From CAYUPI01 sp964446585 (GTDB lineage: Bacteria > Verrucomicrobiota > Verrucomicrobiia > Limisphaerales > UBA8199), in the NCBI GenBank assembly GCA_964446585.1, contig CAYUPI010000027.1:1-64000 (forward strand): a stretch of 64,000 bases of DNA, read 5' to 3'. Positions 27,690 to 36,899 of the stretch are shown here, piece by piece. Under the pieces are notes generated by a model. That model ran no database searches. It was not told where the DNA came from and saw only the letters and a program-made list of their open reading frames with translations. The position numbers were made by a program, and so were the translations under genes. Numbering within the stretch: the first letter of the stretch is position 1; every line of letters starts with the position of its first letter.

Positions 27690-27918
27690 GAGCTTATCAA
27701 TCAGAATCAAGCACGCCCTGAGAAGTAAAGCAAAAAACCACAATCCCTAGGGCGCAGTTTCCGTCGGAGCACAATCTATTGGTGAGGAACCGAGATTGGA
27801 ATTGTGCCCAGCAACCGCTATTCACCGCTGCTAAACTGCTATGGTATGGCTTTTACACAACTTCAGGCCGCCACGCAACATCTTTTTTCCATCCAAAACC
27901 TTGCGGCGGCTCGAGTTT

Positions 27919-28557
27919 TCAACTGCTCGATGGTTCCAATTGGGCAATGGCCGCCATTGTTTCATTGGCCACTTGCTGATAGATTTCTTTGAGCCGCTCT
28001 TTCGAGCAACTTTTTGCTTCCTCCCTGAGCTGCTCGAACGTCATCGGCAGTCCGAATTTGACGTCCACACGGCGCGGCCGCGGGAAGCCCATGTGACGAT
28101 TATAAGCTTCGAAGGTCCCGAAAACGCGGACGGGAACAACAGGAGCGTTGGATTTGATTACGGTCAGGCCGAGGCCGGAACGGGCCGGCTGGAGCTTGCC
28201 ATCATGGGTCCGGGTGCCCTCCGGGAACATGATGATGGCCCCCCCGTCAAGCAACCGATCGAGAATCGCCTTCAGACCTTTGGCGCCTCCGCCCTCGCGG
28301 TTTACGGGCACTGAGTGCCACCGGCGCAACACCCAACCGAGCACCGGCACGGTGAACAGGTCGTCCCGGGCGAGATAATTGATTTCTCGAGCCACACTGG
28401 AACCAACCAGAAACGGATCGAGGAAGCTGGCGTGGTTTGAGGCCAGGATCACCGGCCCAGTCTTTGGAACGCGCTCGGGATTGAACGCACGCCTCCGGAA
28501 AAAGATGGCGAAGAGAAATCGCCAGCCCCACCAACTGACAAGATAGAAGGGCGTCAT
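27919..28557 (-). CDS. plsC: 1-acyl-sn-glycerol-3-phosphate acyltransferase (PlsC family)
   Basis: A 212-residue membrane-associated acyltransferase that makes phosphatidic acid. The catalytic HX4D motif is NHASFLDPF (H42, D47), and the glycerol-phosphate-binding motif is FPEGTRT (111-117). An N-terminal hydrophobic segment (FYLVSWWGWRFLFAIFF) anchors it. It starts 12 nt after the cmk stop, so cmk-plsC are co-transcribed, a common pairing. Confidence 0.92.
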   Translation of the reverse strand: MTPFYLVSWWGWRFLFAIFFRRRAFNPERVPKTGPVILASNHASFLDPFLVGSSVAREINYLARDDLFTVPVLGWVLRRWHSVPVNREGGGAKGLKAILDRLLDGGAIIMFPEGTRTHDGKLQPARSGLGLTVIKSNAPVVPVRVFGTFEAYNRHMGFPRPRRVDVKFGLPMTFEQLREEAKSCSKERLKEIYQQVANETMAAIAQLEPSSS

Positions 28558-28569
28558 AGGCTCTCGGCC

Positions 28570-29247
28570 CTATACACCTTGTCCTTCTTCTTTTTCGCGC
28601 GCCGATAGCTTTTCTTTCACATCGGCAAGAATTAGTCCGCTGGTCTGGTCCGAAGTCAGGTTCGAGTTGTTGATGATTTTCGCGCCCAGGGCAATCATCA
28701 ATGGCGCGGCGGCGCGCTGGCTATCGCGCTGGTCACGTACCGCTAGATTCTCCTGAATCCCATCTGCAGCACGCCGGCGGCTGCGCTCTTCCAGGTGGGC
28801 ATCGAGATAGTATTTGAAATCCGTTTCCGGAAACACGTTGGTGCCAATGTCGCGCCCTTCCATCACCAGGTTGCCGAACTGGATGCACTCGCGCTGCGTC
28901 TTTTTCATCCAGTCGCGCACCTTCGGAACAGCGGCGACGTGAGGCACGGCTGCGCTGACCTCATTGCTGCGAATCTCCTGCTCGGGATAATAGCCGTCCA
29001 CGGTCAACTGGACGTGATTGTCCACGCATTGCAGCCTGGTCTTCCACCGACGGCACGCGGCCTCCACGGCCTTCGGGTCGTGGACGTCGATGTTGTGTTG
29101 CAGACAGTACCAGGCCAACGTGCGATACATCGCTCCCGTGTCCACATGTACGAAGTTCAACGCCCGTGCTACCAGCTTGGCATTAGTGCTCTTGCCGCTG
29201 GCGCTCGTGCCGTCAATGGCGATGACGATTGGATGTTTCTGGGGCAT
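28570..29247 (-). CDS. cmk: Cytidylate kinase
   Basis: A 225-residue kinase phosphorylating CMP/dCMP. The P-loop is GTSASGKST (13-21), followed by VDTGAMYRTLAWY, the CMP-binding EIRSNEVSAAVPHVAAVPKV and GRDIGTNVFPETDFKYYLDA, and RSRRRAADG in the lid. The start is the ATG 29245-29247 (MPQKHPIVIAIDGTSASG); the longer open frame upstream overlaps aroA and is not kinase-like. It follows aroA by 35 nt, the frequent aroA-cmk arrangement. Confidence 0.94.
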   Translation of the reverse strand: MPQKHPIVIAIDGTSASGKSTNAKLVARALNFVHVDTGAMYRTLAWYCLQHNIDVHDPKAVEAACRRWKTRLQCVDNHVQLTVDGYYPEQEIRSNEVSAAVPHVAAVPKVRDWMKKTQRECIQFGNLVMEGRDIGTNVFPETDFKYYLDAHLEERSRRRAADGIQENLAVRDQRDSQRAAAPLMIALGAKIINNSNLTSDQTSGLILADVKEKLSAREKEEGQGV

Positions 29248-29282
29248 CGGTTTCGATGAACTGAGATGTAACCGGCAAACGA

Positions 29283-30647
29283 TCAGTCGGCAAACAATTC
29301 CTCGAGCCTCAACGCTCGGCGGCTGCGGGCTTCCAAAATAGTCGCTCCCAGCCCTTTCGGCGGCGCGGCGGCGAGTTTTTGAAAAAAATTTGGGAAGGTC
29401 TTCTTCACGCAAGCGGGATTCCTGATCTTTATCCCGGCCACCTTCAATCCCAGGGTTGCGAAGCACATGGCCATCCGATGATCGTTGTAGGTTTCGATCT
29501 CAGCGCGGTGCAGGTCAGATGGGAAAATATCCAGTGTATCGTCGGACTCAACTACTTTGGCACCACATTTGGTCAGCTCGCTTCTCAATGCGACTACACG
29601 CTCGCATTCTTGCACGCGGAGACGGCCAAGTTCTGTAAAGCGCATTGGCTCGATCGAAAATGGCGCCAACACGATTGCCGTCATGATGCTGTCACCGAGA
29701 TCGTGCCGGCGCGAGATTACCTTTCTGGAAAATACCACCCGGAGGTTGCTGCTCCCTAGTTGAGGCAGTATTTCAATGAAACGTCGATCCACCTGCCAGT
29801 CGGTGGCCGGCCACCGGGCGACGGCGATCCCCACGACGGACTTGAGCGATCGTGCCAAGCCAAGCTGCTCCCCGCGTTGGTGCTCCCCTTGCGGAAGGAA
29901 AGACCCAGCAGCGAGAAAGTAACTCCCACTCGAAGCATCAGGTTCAATCGAAACTGAGCCGCCTCCGTGAGGAAAGCTGGCGAGCAGCTTCTCTGTCATC
30001 TTGACGTAAGGTGATTCCTCCGCATTCTCGCCCGTTACTTCAACCTGCCAATGGCCTTTGACAGAGCACAGGATCAAACCAGAGGCAAACTGTGAACTTT
30101 CCGCAATGCTCACGCGGCATCGTCCCGCGCGCGGGCCAGTGCCATAGATGAGCGCCGGCAATCTGTCGTTCGGGGAATCTATTCGATATCCCAACTCGCG
30201 CAGCGCGCCGAAGAGCGCCGCCTCAGGCCGTTCGTGCATTCTCGGCACTCCGTGCAGCCGATAGGCACCATGTCCCAGAGCTACCAGCGCCGCCAAGAAC
30301 CGTGCGGCTGTCCCCGCGTTGCCGACAAATATCTCCACCGGCTTGTCCGCCGTGCCGGCGTTTGGAATCTTGCCGCCCAAACCAGATATGATGATGGTCC
30401 TGTTGCAGATCTCGTCCGGGTCGGCCTCCACTCGTAGCACGAACCCGAGCTTGCGGAGCGCCTCGACCATAACCTGGGTGTCCTCGCTCCAGAGCGCGCC
30501 CTGCAAGGTCGTTTGTCCATCCGCCAGTGCTGCCAGGATCAATGCACGGTTTGTGATGCTCTTGGAGCCAGGCACGGTGATTTCGGCACGCACAGGCTTA
30601 TCGAGCGGGACAATTTCGATGAGGTCGGGAAGTGGCACGTTTGCCAA
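29283..30647 (-). CDS. aroA: 3-phosphoshikimate 1-carboxyvinyltransferase (EPSP synthase)
   Basis: A 454-residue shikimate-pathway enzyme. It shows VPGSKSITNRALILAALADG at the N-terminus, VGNAGTAARFLAAL (PEP loop), GVPRMHERP, EPDASSGSYFLAAG in the middle, then LRVQECERVVALRSEL and YNDHRMAMCFA. No ATG lies in frame near the N-terminus. The start is TTG at 30645-30647 (or GTG nine bases on); an ATG at 30651 is out of frame. It sits downstream of tyrA but is separated from it by the toxin-antitoxin pair. Confidence 0.93.
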   Translation of the reverse strand: MANVPLPDLIEIVPLDKPVRAEITVPGSKSITNRALILAALADGQTTLQGALWSEDTQVMVEALRKLGFVLRVEADPDEICNRTIIISGLGGKIPNAGTADKPVEIFVGNAGTAARFLAALVALGHGAYRLHGVPRMHERPEAALFGALRELGYRIDSPNDRLPALIYGTGPRAGRCRVSIAESSQFASGLILCSVKGHWQVEVTGENAEESPYVKMTEKLLASFPHGGGSVSIEPDASSGSYFLAAGSFLPQGEHQRGEQLGLARSLKSVVGIAVARWPATDWQVDRRFIEILPQLGSSNLRVVFSRKVISRRHDLGDSIMTAIVLAPFSIEPMRFTELGRLRVQECERVVALRSELTKCGAKVVESDDTLDIFPSDLHRAEIETYNDHRMAMCFATLGLKVAGIKIRNPACVKKTFPNFFQKLAAAPPKGLGATILEARSRRALRLEELFAD

Positions 30648-30654
30648 CCATGGG

Positions 30655-31061
30655 TTATGTCATTCGCCGCAACATTTCGGCAGGAAGAATGATCTCGATC
30701 CCGAATGGTTTTTCCAAGTTCAGAAGATCTTTGTCGTATGTCACGATGTACGAAGCTTGGGCCGCGAGCGCGCATGCAAGATAAGGCTCGTCCTTCTTAT
30801 CACGGCTCCGCTGTTTTCCCAACGATGCCGGTTCAAAGTGCTGTGATGCGTGCTTGATCCAGGCCAATTTCGGATGCGGATCCACTTCTGAGTTTTCCTC
30901 TTTAGCCGCTCCGGAATCACCGCCTCATATTCTGCAAGAACCGCATTAGTGAGACACAGCCGAATCCGGCGCTCGGCCGCGAGCTTCAGACACTGCCGAG
31001 CGGTGCCGCGCCAGCCAATGGCTGCCAATACCACGTTGCAGTCCAGGACGACGCGAATCAT
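30655..31061 (-). pseudogene. PIN-domain (VapC-like) toxin, frameshifted
   Basis: Two overlapping frames together make one PIN nuclease. The first gives MIRVVLDCNVVLAAIGWRGT (D7) through LTNAVLAEYEAVIPERLKRK. The second gives VDPHPKLAWIKHASQHFEPA through KKDEPYLACALAAQ and ASYIVTYDKDLLNLEKPFGI. The switch lies near 30890-30910 in minus-strand AAGAGGAAAACTC; one extra or missing A would join them. All acidic active-site positions of the fold are present across the two halves. It overlaps the antitoxin gene by 4 nt. It may be an inactive toxin, a sequencing slip or -1 slippage at AAAA; I cannot tell which. Confidence 0.8.
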
Positions 31062-31300
31062 TCGCGCCTCTTGCGGAACGCTTTTTGACGCAAAATCGTG
31101 TGGTCGATCACTTTATTATCCGGCTCACCCTTTCGCCCGCCATTGAACACTCGTTCAAACTCCTGAAGGTCCCTCGCCAGCTCTCTCTCCTCCAGGGCTC
31201 GCAGCCCGGCACGGATCACTTCCGATTGGTTGTTGTACCGACCAGAGGCAATCAGTTGGTCCACGAATCCCTGCCAATAGGCTGTTAGTGATACGCTCAT
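31058..31300 (-). CDS. ParD-like ribbon-helix-helix antitoxin
   Basis: An 80-residue antitoxin: MSVSLTAYWQGFVDQLIASG, then RYNNQSEVIRAGLRALEERE, the ParD/CopG ribbon-helix-helix. A charged C-terminal arm (FNGGRKGEPDNKVIDHTILR...) would neutralise the PIN protein. The ATG at 31298-31300 gives the RHH strand at the N-terminus. The gene overlaps the toxin by ATGA. A perfect palindrome lies 2 nt upstream of the start, the expected autoregulatory operator. Confidence 0.88.
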   Translation of the reverse strand: MSVSLTAYWQGFVDQLIASGRYNNQSEVIRAGLRALEERELARDLQEFERVFNGGRKGEPDNKVIDHTILRQKAFRKRRE

Positions 31301-31302
31301 GG

Positions 31303-31323
31303 CTATTAGATACCATCTAATAG
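31303..31323. promoter_or_regulatory. Palindromic operator of the toxin-antitoxin operon
   Basis: Perfect 9-bp inverted repeat CTATTAGAT-ACC-ATCTAATAG immediately before the antitoxin start. Position and symmetry fit binding of the RHH antitoxin dimer, which normally represses its own operon. Function is inferred. Confidence 0.75.
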
Positions 31324-31346
31324 TAATTGAGTCAACCTGACAGGGG

Positions 31347-32231
31347 TCATTCCGGCGAGCTCGAGGCTCCAAGGTCTTGCCAGCGATCGCGCCGTGATTT
31401 CGCCTCAACCAGGAACTGCTCCAAAGACCGCGTCTCGCCCTTTTTGATCAACCGTTGAATCCTTTGCAAATCGCGGATGAACAGGCCCAATGCTCCTCCG
31501 AGACGCTTGCGATTTGCCAGCGCTATGTCGCGCCACATCTGCGGTGAGCCGGAAGCGATGCGTGTCGTGTCACGAAATCCATTCGCGCAAAGCCCGGACT
31601 GTTCCCTCGGCCAGGCTGGGTCGAGCACGAAGTTTGCCAGCGTGGCCGCCACCACATGGGGCAAGTGACTCGACCGGCTCACTAGCGCATCATGCTGAGC
31701 CGGCGTCAGCCGCAGCACGCGCGAGCCAACTGATTTCCAAAACCTTTCCACTTTTGACAGGGCCGCCTTGTTCGATTTAACAGTCGGCGTCACCACGCAA
31801 ACGGCATTCTCGAACAGGTCCTCACGGGCCGCTACGACTCCCATTTTCTCCGCGCCGGCCATCGGATGGCTGCCGATGAAATGAGCCCCGGCCCTCGCCG
31901 CCAGTGATTCCAGTTCCCGAACGACACTAGCTTTGACGCTCCCGACATCCGTGATGATCGCTCCTAGTCTGATGGCACGGAGCATCTGCTGAAGCAGCGG
32001 CCGCATTTGCGCGATAGGCGTGCACAAAACGATCAGGTCTGCGCCGGCCACCGCGCTGGCCAAATCGCGCGTGGCTTCGTCAACTGCGCCTCGTTTTTTG
32101 CATTCCCTGATACTCGCCACGCGGCGAACGAATCCGACCACGGTTTCAGCCAATCGGCGTCGCCGCAACGCCAACCCCAACGACCCGCCCAGCAACCCTA
32201 CGCCAATCAATGTGACTTTTTTCCAGCGCAC
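31347..32231 (-). CDS. tyrA: Prephenate dehydrogenase
   Basis: A 294-residue NAD(P)-dependent enzyme of tyrosine synthesis. The Rossmann loop is GVGLLGGSLGLAL near the N-terminus. LIVLCTPIAQM, TDVGSVKASVVRELE, the substrate motif GSHPMAGAEKMGV and SHLPHVVAATLANF are all characteristic of TyrA. No chorismate mutase or ACT domain is attached. It is upstream of aroA in the same direction, with the toxin-antitoxin module in between. Confidence 0.94.
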   Translation of the reverse strand: MRWKKVTLIGVGLLGGSLGLALRRRRLAETVVGFVRRVASIRECKKRGAVDEATRDLASAVAGADLIVLCTPIAQMRPLLQQMLRAIRLGAIITDVGSVKASVVRELESLAARAGAHFIGSHPMAGAEKMGVVAAREDLFENAVCVVTPTVKSNKAALSKVERFWKSVGSRVLRLTPAQHDALVSRSSHLPHVVAATLANFVLDPAWPREQSGLCANGFRDTTRIASGSPQMWRDIALANRKRLGGALGLFIRDLQRIQRLIKKGETRSLEQFLVEAKSRRDRWQDLGASSSPE

Positions 32232-32365
32232 ACCCCGAGTTTCAGGCTTCGACAGATGTGTATCAACTTGAAAACTCGCCTCCTGAAAGTTTAGTTACGG
32301 CGAGCGACGGGTCGCTAATGAGTACAAGCATCTGTGCACGGGTTCATGTGCTCGAATCCAAGGCC

Positions 32366-33238
32366 TCAACACCACGGCGTTAGCATGTCTTGTTCGGGAC
32401 TCTGCGCCGCCTCGCGCACCCTCTCCAAAATGACCTCGGCGACTTGGGGGTCCGTGCCAACGCTCCGCGCGTACCAAACCAGCTTTCCCTGTTTCTCGGT
32501 CGGATTAGTCCAGGCCGGTTGACCGCCTTGCAGACGCTGGCGCACCATGTGCTCTTGCTCGCCGAGCAGCACTGGAATGTCCTCCTGCGTGTGCAGGCCA
32601 TCACTGATGAAGAAAGGCACAATGACCAGGTTGTGCGTCTGCGCCAGCTCATAGGCCGCCGGTACCTGCGGTTCTTCTTCGAGGAACACCGCGTGGACGT
32701 CGGCATAAACTTTAAGCTCGCGCACCAGTTCGACCTGGAGCTCGATTGCCTTGCGCGAGTTTTCGTTCTGCTTGGTGCCGTGGCCGACGATTATGAGAGT
32801 GGTTTCCTCGGGTTTAGGCGCGCGCGGGAAAGGAGATTTTTCCAGGGCCTCACGGGCACGCGCGAGGAGTACGTCAATCATGCGTTTATGAGTTCCAATA
32901 GGTTTGCAATAATGCAGAGTCTGCCCGCCTCGGCGCATCACCCGTGACCACTTCCCCTGCCCTGGCTCTCGAAAGCCAAGCGCATGGGGAATTATGTTTT
33001 CACTGAAGTGCCCCTCGCTGATCATCAGCGGCACGATGAAAGTCCGCTTTGAGGTAAGGCCGGCTACGACCTGCTCTACGTGTGGGTCCTGCTTCCAAAA
33101 CGCCTCGCGCACAACAGCGAATAATTTTCGCCCGCGCAATTCGGCGGCGTGCCGATAGACAGGCAACGCCGAGTCCTCGTTCAGCACTGTGCCGTGGCCC
33201 AGCAAGACCAGGGTCGCATCTGTAAGGTCCTGTGCCAT
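32366..33238 (-). CDS. CbiX/SirB-type sirohydrochlorin chelatase-like protein (two domains)
   Basis: A 290-residue protein with two chelatase-like halves. The first begins DATLVLLGHGTVLNEDS and has VPLMISEGHFSENIIP; the second begins ETTLIIVGHGTKQNENS and has VPFFISDGLHTQEDIP. Each half shows the GHG motif and the distal histidine expected to bind metal or tetrapyrrole. Sirohydrochlorin ferro- or cobalt-chelatase is the family role. No cobalamin or siroheme genes are adjacent, so the specificity is open. Confidence 0.82.
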   Translation of the reverse strand: MAQDLTDATLVLLGHGTVLNEDSALPVYRHAAELRGRKLFAVVREAFWKQDPHVEQVVAGLTSKRTFIVPLMISEGHFSENIIPHALGFREPGQGKWSRVMRRGGQTLHYCKPIGTHKRMIDVLLARAREALEKSPFPRAPKPEETTLIIVGHGTKQNENSRKAIELQVELVRELKVYADVHAVFLEEEPQVPAAYELAQTHNLVIVPFFISDGLHTQEDIPVLLGEQEHMVRQRLQGGQPAWTNPTEKQGKLVWYARSVGTDPQVAEVILERVREAAQSPEQDMLTPWC

Positions 33239-33394
33239 ATCGGAAAGGTAATGACGAATGACGAAAACCGAAAGAAATCCGAACCGACAAAGACAGCATT
33301 TGCGTCTTCCCTGAGCAGAAACTCCTTGCCGTTTCTTTCCGACCCGAAATATGCTGAGTTCATCGCCTGAATATCATCGGTCCGTTATCAAGAT

Positions 33395-36205
33395 ATGATG
33401 CACACCCCCCTCCACCGCATTTGGCTCAGTTCATTACTGGCTTTTGCAACCAACGCTTTTCTCGAAAACACATCGGCCAAAGCGGGTGAAGGCGCGGAGG
33501 ACAGGCCTCCGCAAGCAACCCCCGCGGATTCGCTGACGGTGTTGCCCGGGTTCGAAGTCGAACTGCTGCACTCGGCGCTCAAGAGCGATGGCTCCTGGAT
33601 TTGCATGACCACAGATTCCAAGGGGCGACTGATCATTTCGCCTCAAGGGGAGAATCAACCGCTGCTCCGTATCACGCTCGAGAATTCGGGCCAGGTCAAG
33701 AAAATCGAACCAATCCCCGTTCCTCTAAGCACGGCGATGGGTCTGCTCTACGCCCACAACAGTCTTTATGTCAGCAGCCATGGTCCGGAAGGCAACGGTC
33801 TTTACCGGCTGATCGATGCAAATCATAATGACACATTCGAGACCAACGAAACGCACTTCCTGAAGAAGTTCGAAGGCAGCGGCGAACATGGCTACCACGC
33901 GCTCGCGCTCGGGCCGGACCAGATGATCTACGTAATGAACGGCAACCACACAAAAGTTCCAAAAGGCATGGCGCCGACTTCGCGTCACAAAAATTTTCAG
34001 GAGGACTTCCTGCTGCCGCGCCAATGGGATGCGGGCGGCCATGCCGTCGGGATTCTAGCCCCAGGCGGTTACGTGCTCCGCACAGACCCGCAGGGCAAGA
34101 AGTGGGAACTGCTCCTGGCGGGTTTTCGAAACTCCTACGATTTCGACTTCAGCCCCTCCGGAGAAATGTTCACGTTCGACAGCGACATGGAATGGGACTG
34201 GGGATTGCCATGGTATCGACCGACCCGGATCATTCATTGTGTCAGTGGGGGCGAGTATGGATGGCGCTCGGGTTCCGCCAAGTGGCCGGATTATTATGCC
34301 GACAGCCTGCCGGCTGTGGTAAACCTCGGCCTCGGCTCGCCCACCGGGGTGAAGTTCGGCACCCGGAGCAATTTCCCGAAGAAATACCGCGAGGCGCTGT
34401 TTTCGTTTGATTGGACGTATGGCCGTATCTTCGCCGTCCATTTGAAATCTCAGGGGGCGAGCTATTCCGCCGATTATGAAGTCTTCCTTCACGGCAAACC
34501 GCTGAACCTGACCTCGCTGCAATTCGGCAAAGACGGCGCCATGTACTTCATCACCGGCGGCCGCGGGACCCAGTCCGGCCTATACCGAGTTTCATATAGA
34601 GGGCGCGCACCGCACTTGTATAGCGGAGTGCGCCCGTCCTCGGGCGCAGCAACATCCGAAACCCAAGGTACGCCTCGAAGCTCGCATGATGCTGCCCAGG
34701 ATAAGCCTGCTGCGCCCGAGGACGGGCGCACTCCTGCAGGAACATACCAGGCGTCCTACCCTTCACCGAATACAAAAGTCAGCGCGGACGCAAAATTAGC
34801 CGCTCGTGCCCGGGCGCTCCGGCATAAACTCGAGGCATTCCACGGCAAATTGGATCCGAAGGCAGTGACTGTCGTTTGGCCACACCTGGGCAACGAAGAT
34901 CGATTCATCCGCTCCGCCGCCCGCATCGCGCTCGAATGGCAGCCGCTCGCGGCTTGGAAGGGCCGCGCGCTGGCCGAAACGAACACTGAGGCCGGCCTCA
35001 ACGCGTTATTGGCTCTCGCGCGGTGCGGTGGACGGGAAATACAGCCGGAGCTGCTGCTTGCCCTGAAGAAATTCCCCCTTGATTCGCTCTCCATCACCCA
35101 AAAGCTGGACAAGCTGCGCATCATAGAGCTGAGTTTTATCCGCCAGGGAAAACCTGAACCGGCGCTGGCAAATCTCGCAGTTGAGAAGCTGGACCGCCTC
35201 TATCCCGCTGACAACGAATTGCTGAACCGGGAGCTGTCCCAGCTCCTGATTTATCTGGAAGCGCCGGACGTGGTATCAAAAACTCTGGGTCTGCTGGACC
35301 GAGCCAAAACCCAGGAGGAGCAGGCGCATTACATTTTTCATCTGCGCAACCTGAAGAGCGGCTGGACACTGGCGCAGCGCAAGCATTACTTCGCCTGGTT
35401 CAAGGCGGCCGACAAACGGAGCCAGGAAGATGTTTTGTTCGAAGGTGGGGCCACTGACAATTCTGTCGAGCGCATAACCAGGCCTGGCGGAGGCCACCCG
35501 GCGGAATTATTGCGATGGTTTAAGGAAGCTGGACGCGATTACAGCGACGGCGCCAGTTACGCGAAGTACCTTAAAAACATCCGAACGGACGCCCTGGCCA
35601 CGCTAACCGAGACAGAACGGACTGCCTTGGGAAGTTTGGCCGCTGAAGGTCCCGACTGGGTAGCCTGCACGCCCACCAAGGAACGGCATTTCGTGAAGGA
35701 CTGGAAACTGGCGGAACTGGAGCCAGGGCTCGCCCGGGTTTCGCATGGGCGAAATTTTGACAGCGGCAAGGCGGCCTTTAACGACGCGCAGTGCGTGATG
35801 TGCCACCGTCTCGGCAGTGAAGGCGGAGCTGTCGGCCCCGAGCTGACGGCCGTGTCGAGCAAATACAGCCGGCGCGACATTTTGGAGTCCATCCTGGAGC
35901 CGTCGCGCGTGGTGTCCGAACAATATCAAAACTACACCGTCATCCTAAGAAATGGAGACGGAGGGACCGGCCGGATTGTCGATGAAAACGAGGACAAAGT
36001 GGTGGTCCAGCCCAGCCCGGTCTCCTGTGAGCGCCTCGAGTTCAAGAAGGCTGAGCTGGTTGAACGCCGTCCTTCCAAAATCTCGCCCATGCCGGAAGGC
36101 CTGGCGAACTTCCTGACCGAGGATGAAATTCTGGATCTGATGGCGTACCTCGAGAGTGGTGGCAAGAAGGAGGCAGCCAACTTCAAAGCGGTGGCCGGGA
36201 GATGA
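33395..36205 (+). CDS. PVC-type membrane-bound dehydrogenase/cytochrome c protein
   Basis: A 936-residue exported protein. The N-terminal hydrophobic leader MMHTPLHRIWLSSLLAFATN is followed by a glucose/sorbosone dehydrogenase-like propeller (about 50-400: HGPEGNGLYRLIDANHN, DFDFSPSGEMFTFDSDMEWD, KYREALFSFDWTYG). A HEAT-like helical region covers roughly 455-760. The C-terminal heme domain has CVMCH at 800-804 and later LMAYLESGG. The architecture is typical of Planctomycetes/Verrucomicrobia, with a probable periplasmic sugar-oxidising role. A REPIN-like insert lies at residues about 411-447. Neither nearby ATG (33395, 33398) has a clear ribosome-binding site. Confidence 0.9.
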   Translation: MMHTPLHRIWLSSLLAFATNAFLENTSAKAGEGAEDRPPQATPADSLTVLPGFEVELLHSALKSDGSWICMTTDSKGRLIISPQGENQPLLRITLENSGQVKKIEPIPVPLSTAMGLLYAHNSLYVSSHGPEGNGLYRLIDANHNDTFETNETHFLKKFEGSGEHGYHALALGPDQMIYVMNGNHTKVPKGMAPTSRHKNFQEDFLLPRQWDAGGHAVGILAPGGYVLRTDPQGKKWELLLAGFRNSYDFDFSPSGEMFTFDSDMEWDWGLPWYRPTRIIHCVSGGEYGWRSGSAKWPDYYADSLPAVVNLGLGSPTGVKFGTRSNFPKKYREALFSFDWTYGRIFAVHLKSQGASYSADYEVFLHGKPLNLTSLQFGKDGAMYFITGGRGTQSGLYRVSYRGRAPHLYSGVRPSSGAATSETQGTPRSSHDAAQDKPAAPEDGRTPAGTYQASYPSPNTKVSADAKLAARARALRHKLEAFHGKLDPKAVTVVWPHLGNEDRFIRSAARIALEWQPLAAWKGRALAETNTEAGLNALLALARCGGREIQPELLLALKKFPLDSLSITQKLDKLRIIELSFIRQGKPEPALANLAVEKLDRLYPADNELLNRELSQLLIYLEAPDVVSKTLGLLDRAKTQEEQAHYIFHLRNLKSGWTLAQRKHYFAWFKAADKRSQEDVLFEGGATDNSVERITRPGGGHPAELLRWFKEAGRDYSDGASYAKYLKNIRTDALATLTETERTALGSLAAEGPDWVACTPTKERHFVKDWKLAELEPGLARVSHGRNFDSGKAAFNDAQCVMCHRLGSEGGAVGPELTAVSSKYSRRDILESILEPSRVVSEQYQNYTVILRNGDGGTGRIVDENEDKVVVQPSPVSCERLEFKKAELVERRPSKISPMPEGLANFLTEDEILDLMAYLESGGKKEAANFKAVAGR
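34625..34734. repeat. REPIN-like element inside a coding sequence
   Basis: Two arms, 34625-34651 and 34708-34734, are perfect 27-bp inverted copies with a 56-nt centre. Each arm is itself a palindrome: GCGCCCG-tcct-CGGGCGC on the left, mirrored on the right. The element lies in frame in the cytochrome c gene, at the junction of the propeller and helical regions. Confidence 0.85.
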
Positions 36206-36243
36206 CCATCGTCGAACGTATAACCCAAAAATCAGGAGATGAC

Positions 36244-36879
36244 ATGAACGCGATTATTAAAAGCTCCGTCCCTCACCCGCTCACCGCCTTTCACAGCGCG
36301 CTGCGCTGGGCCTTTGCCTGTGTAATGTGCATCCCAGCATCGCTTTTAATTGGTTGCGCCGGCACAAATTTTATTCGTCCAAAACACAGTGAGCTGGTCC
36401 TGGGAACGACGACCGCGAACGAAATTAGGTCCAGGTTCGGCAATCCGTATAACAAAGCGCAGGTTCAGAAGAATGGCGAAACAGTGCAGGTGCTCAATTA
36501 TGCCTTTGCTACAATGGATTGGGGATCACTGAAACCTGCCCGGGCTGAAAGTTTCTTTTTTTGGCAGGACAAACTGGTCGGCTACACTTACTCGAGTTCT
36601 TTCAAAGACGATAACACGGACTTCGATGGCACCAAAGTGTCGCAAATTCAACAGAACGTATCGAATCGCAGCAACGTCGAACAGCTCCTAGGCCCGCCGG
36701 GCGGCAAAAGCATTTACCCACTGGTTCGAGCCAGGGATGAACATGGGGTAAGTTACCTTTACAGCCAGACGAGAAGCGTGCCGTTCGGCGTGAAAATCTA
36801 CAGGAAATCATTGGAAGTCACTTTCAACGCCCGGGACGTTGTCACAGATATTGAGTTCTCAGAAGGCGGAGAAAAATAG
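36244..36879 (+). CDS. BamE/SmpA-like lipoprotein
   Basis: A 211-residue protein with a signal peptide and lipobox (IPASLLIGCAGTNF). Next comes LVLGTTTANEIRSRFGNPYN, the 'G-x-t-x-x-e-v-x-x-x-fG-P' pattern of BamE/OmlA domains, and YTYSSSFKDDNTDFDGTKVS. A second copy of the pattern (QNVSNRSNVEQLLGPPGGKS) follows. It starts at the ATG 36244 with AGGAG upstream. It is probably anchored in the outer membrane; membership of the Bam complex is not shown. Confidence 0.8.
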   Translation: MNAIIKSSVPHPLTAFHSALRWAFACVMCIPASLLIGCAGTNFIRPKHSELVLGTTTANEIRSRFGNPYNKAQVQKNGETVQVLNYAFATMDWGSLKPARAESFFFWQDKLVGYTYSSSFKDDNTDFDGTKVSQIQQNVSNRSNVEQLLGPPGGKSIYPLVRARDEHGVSYLYSQTRSVPFGVKIYRKSLEVTFNARDVVTDIEFSEGGEK

Positions 36880-36899
36880 ATCGCCGCATTAGATTTGCT

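Noticed and set aside
30655..30885. Separate 76-residue gene starting at GTG
   Set aside because: Its sequence is the C-terminal half of the PIN domain whose N-terminus is in the overlapping frame, so it is treated as one frameshifted gene.
32295..32365. Possible tRNA (TGCTCGAATCC resembles a T-loop)
   Set aside because: No acceptor stem, anticodon arm or CCA-proximal pairing could be assembled around it.
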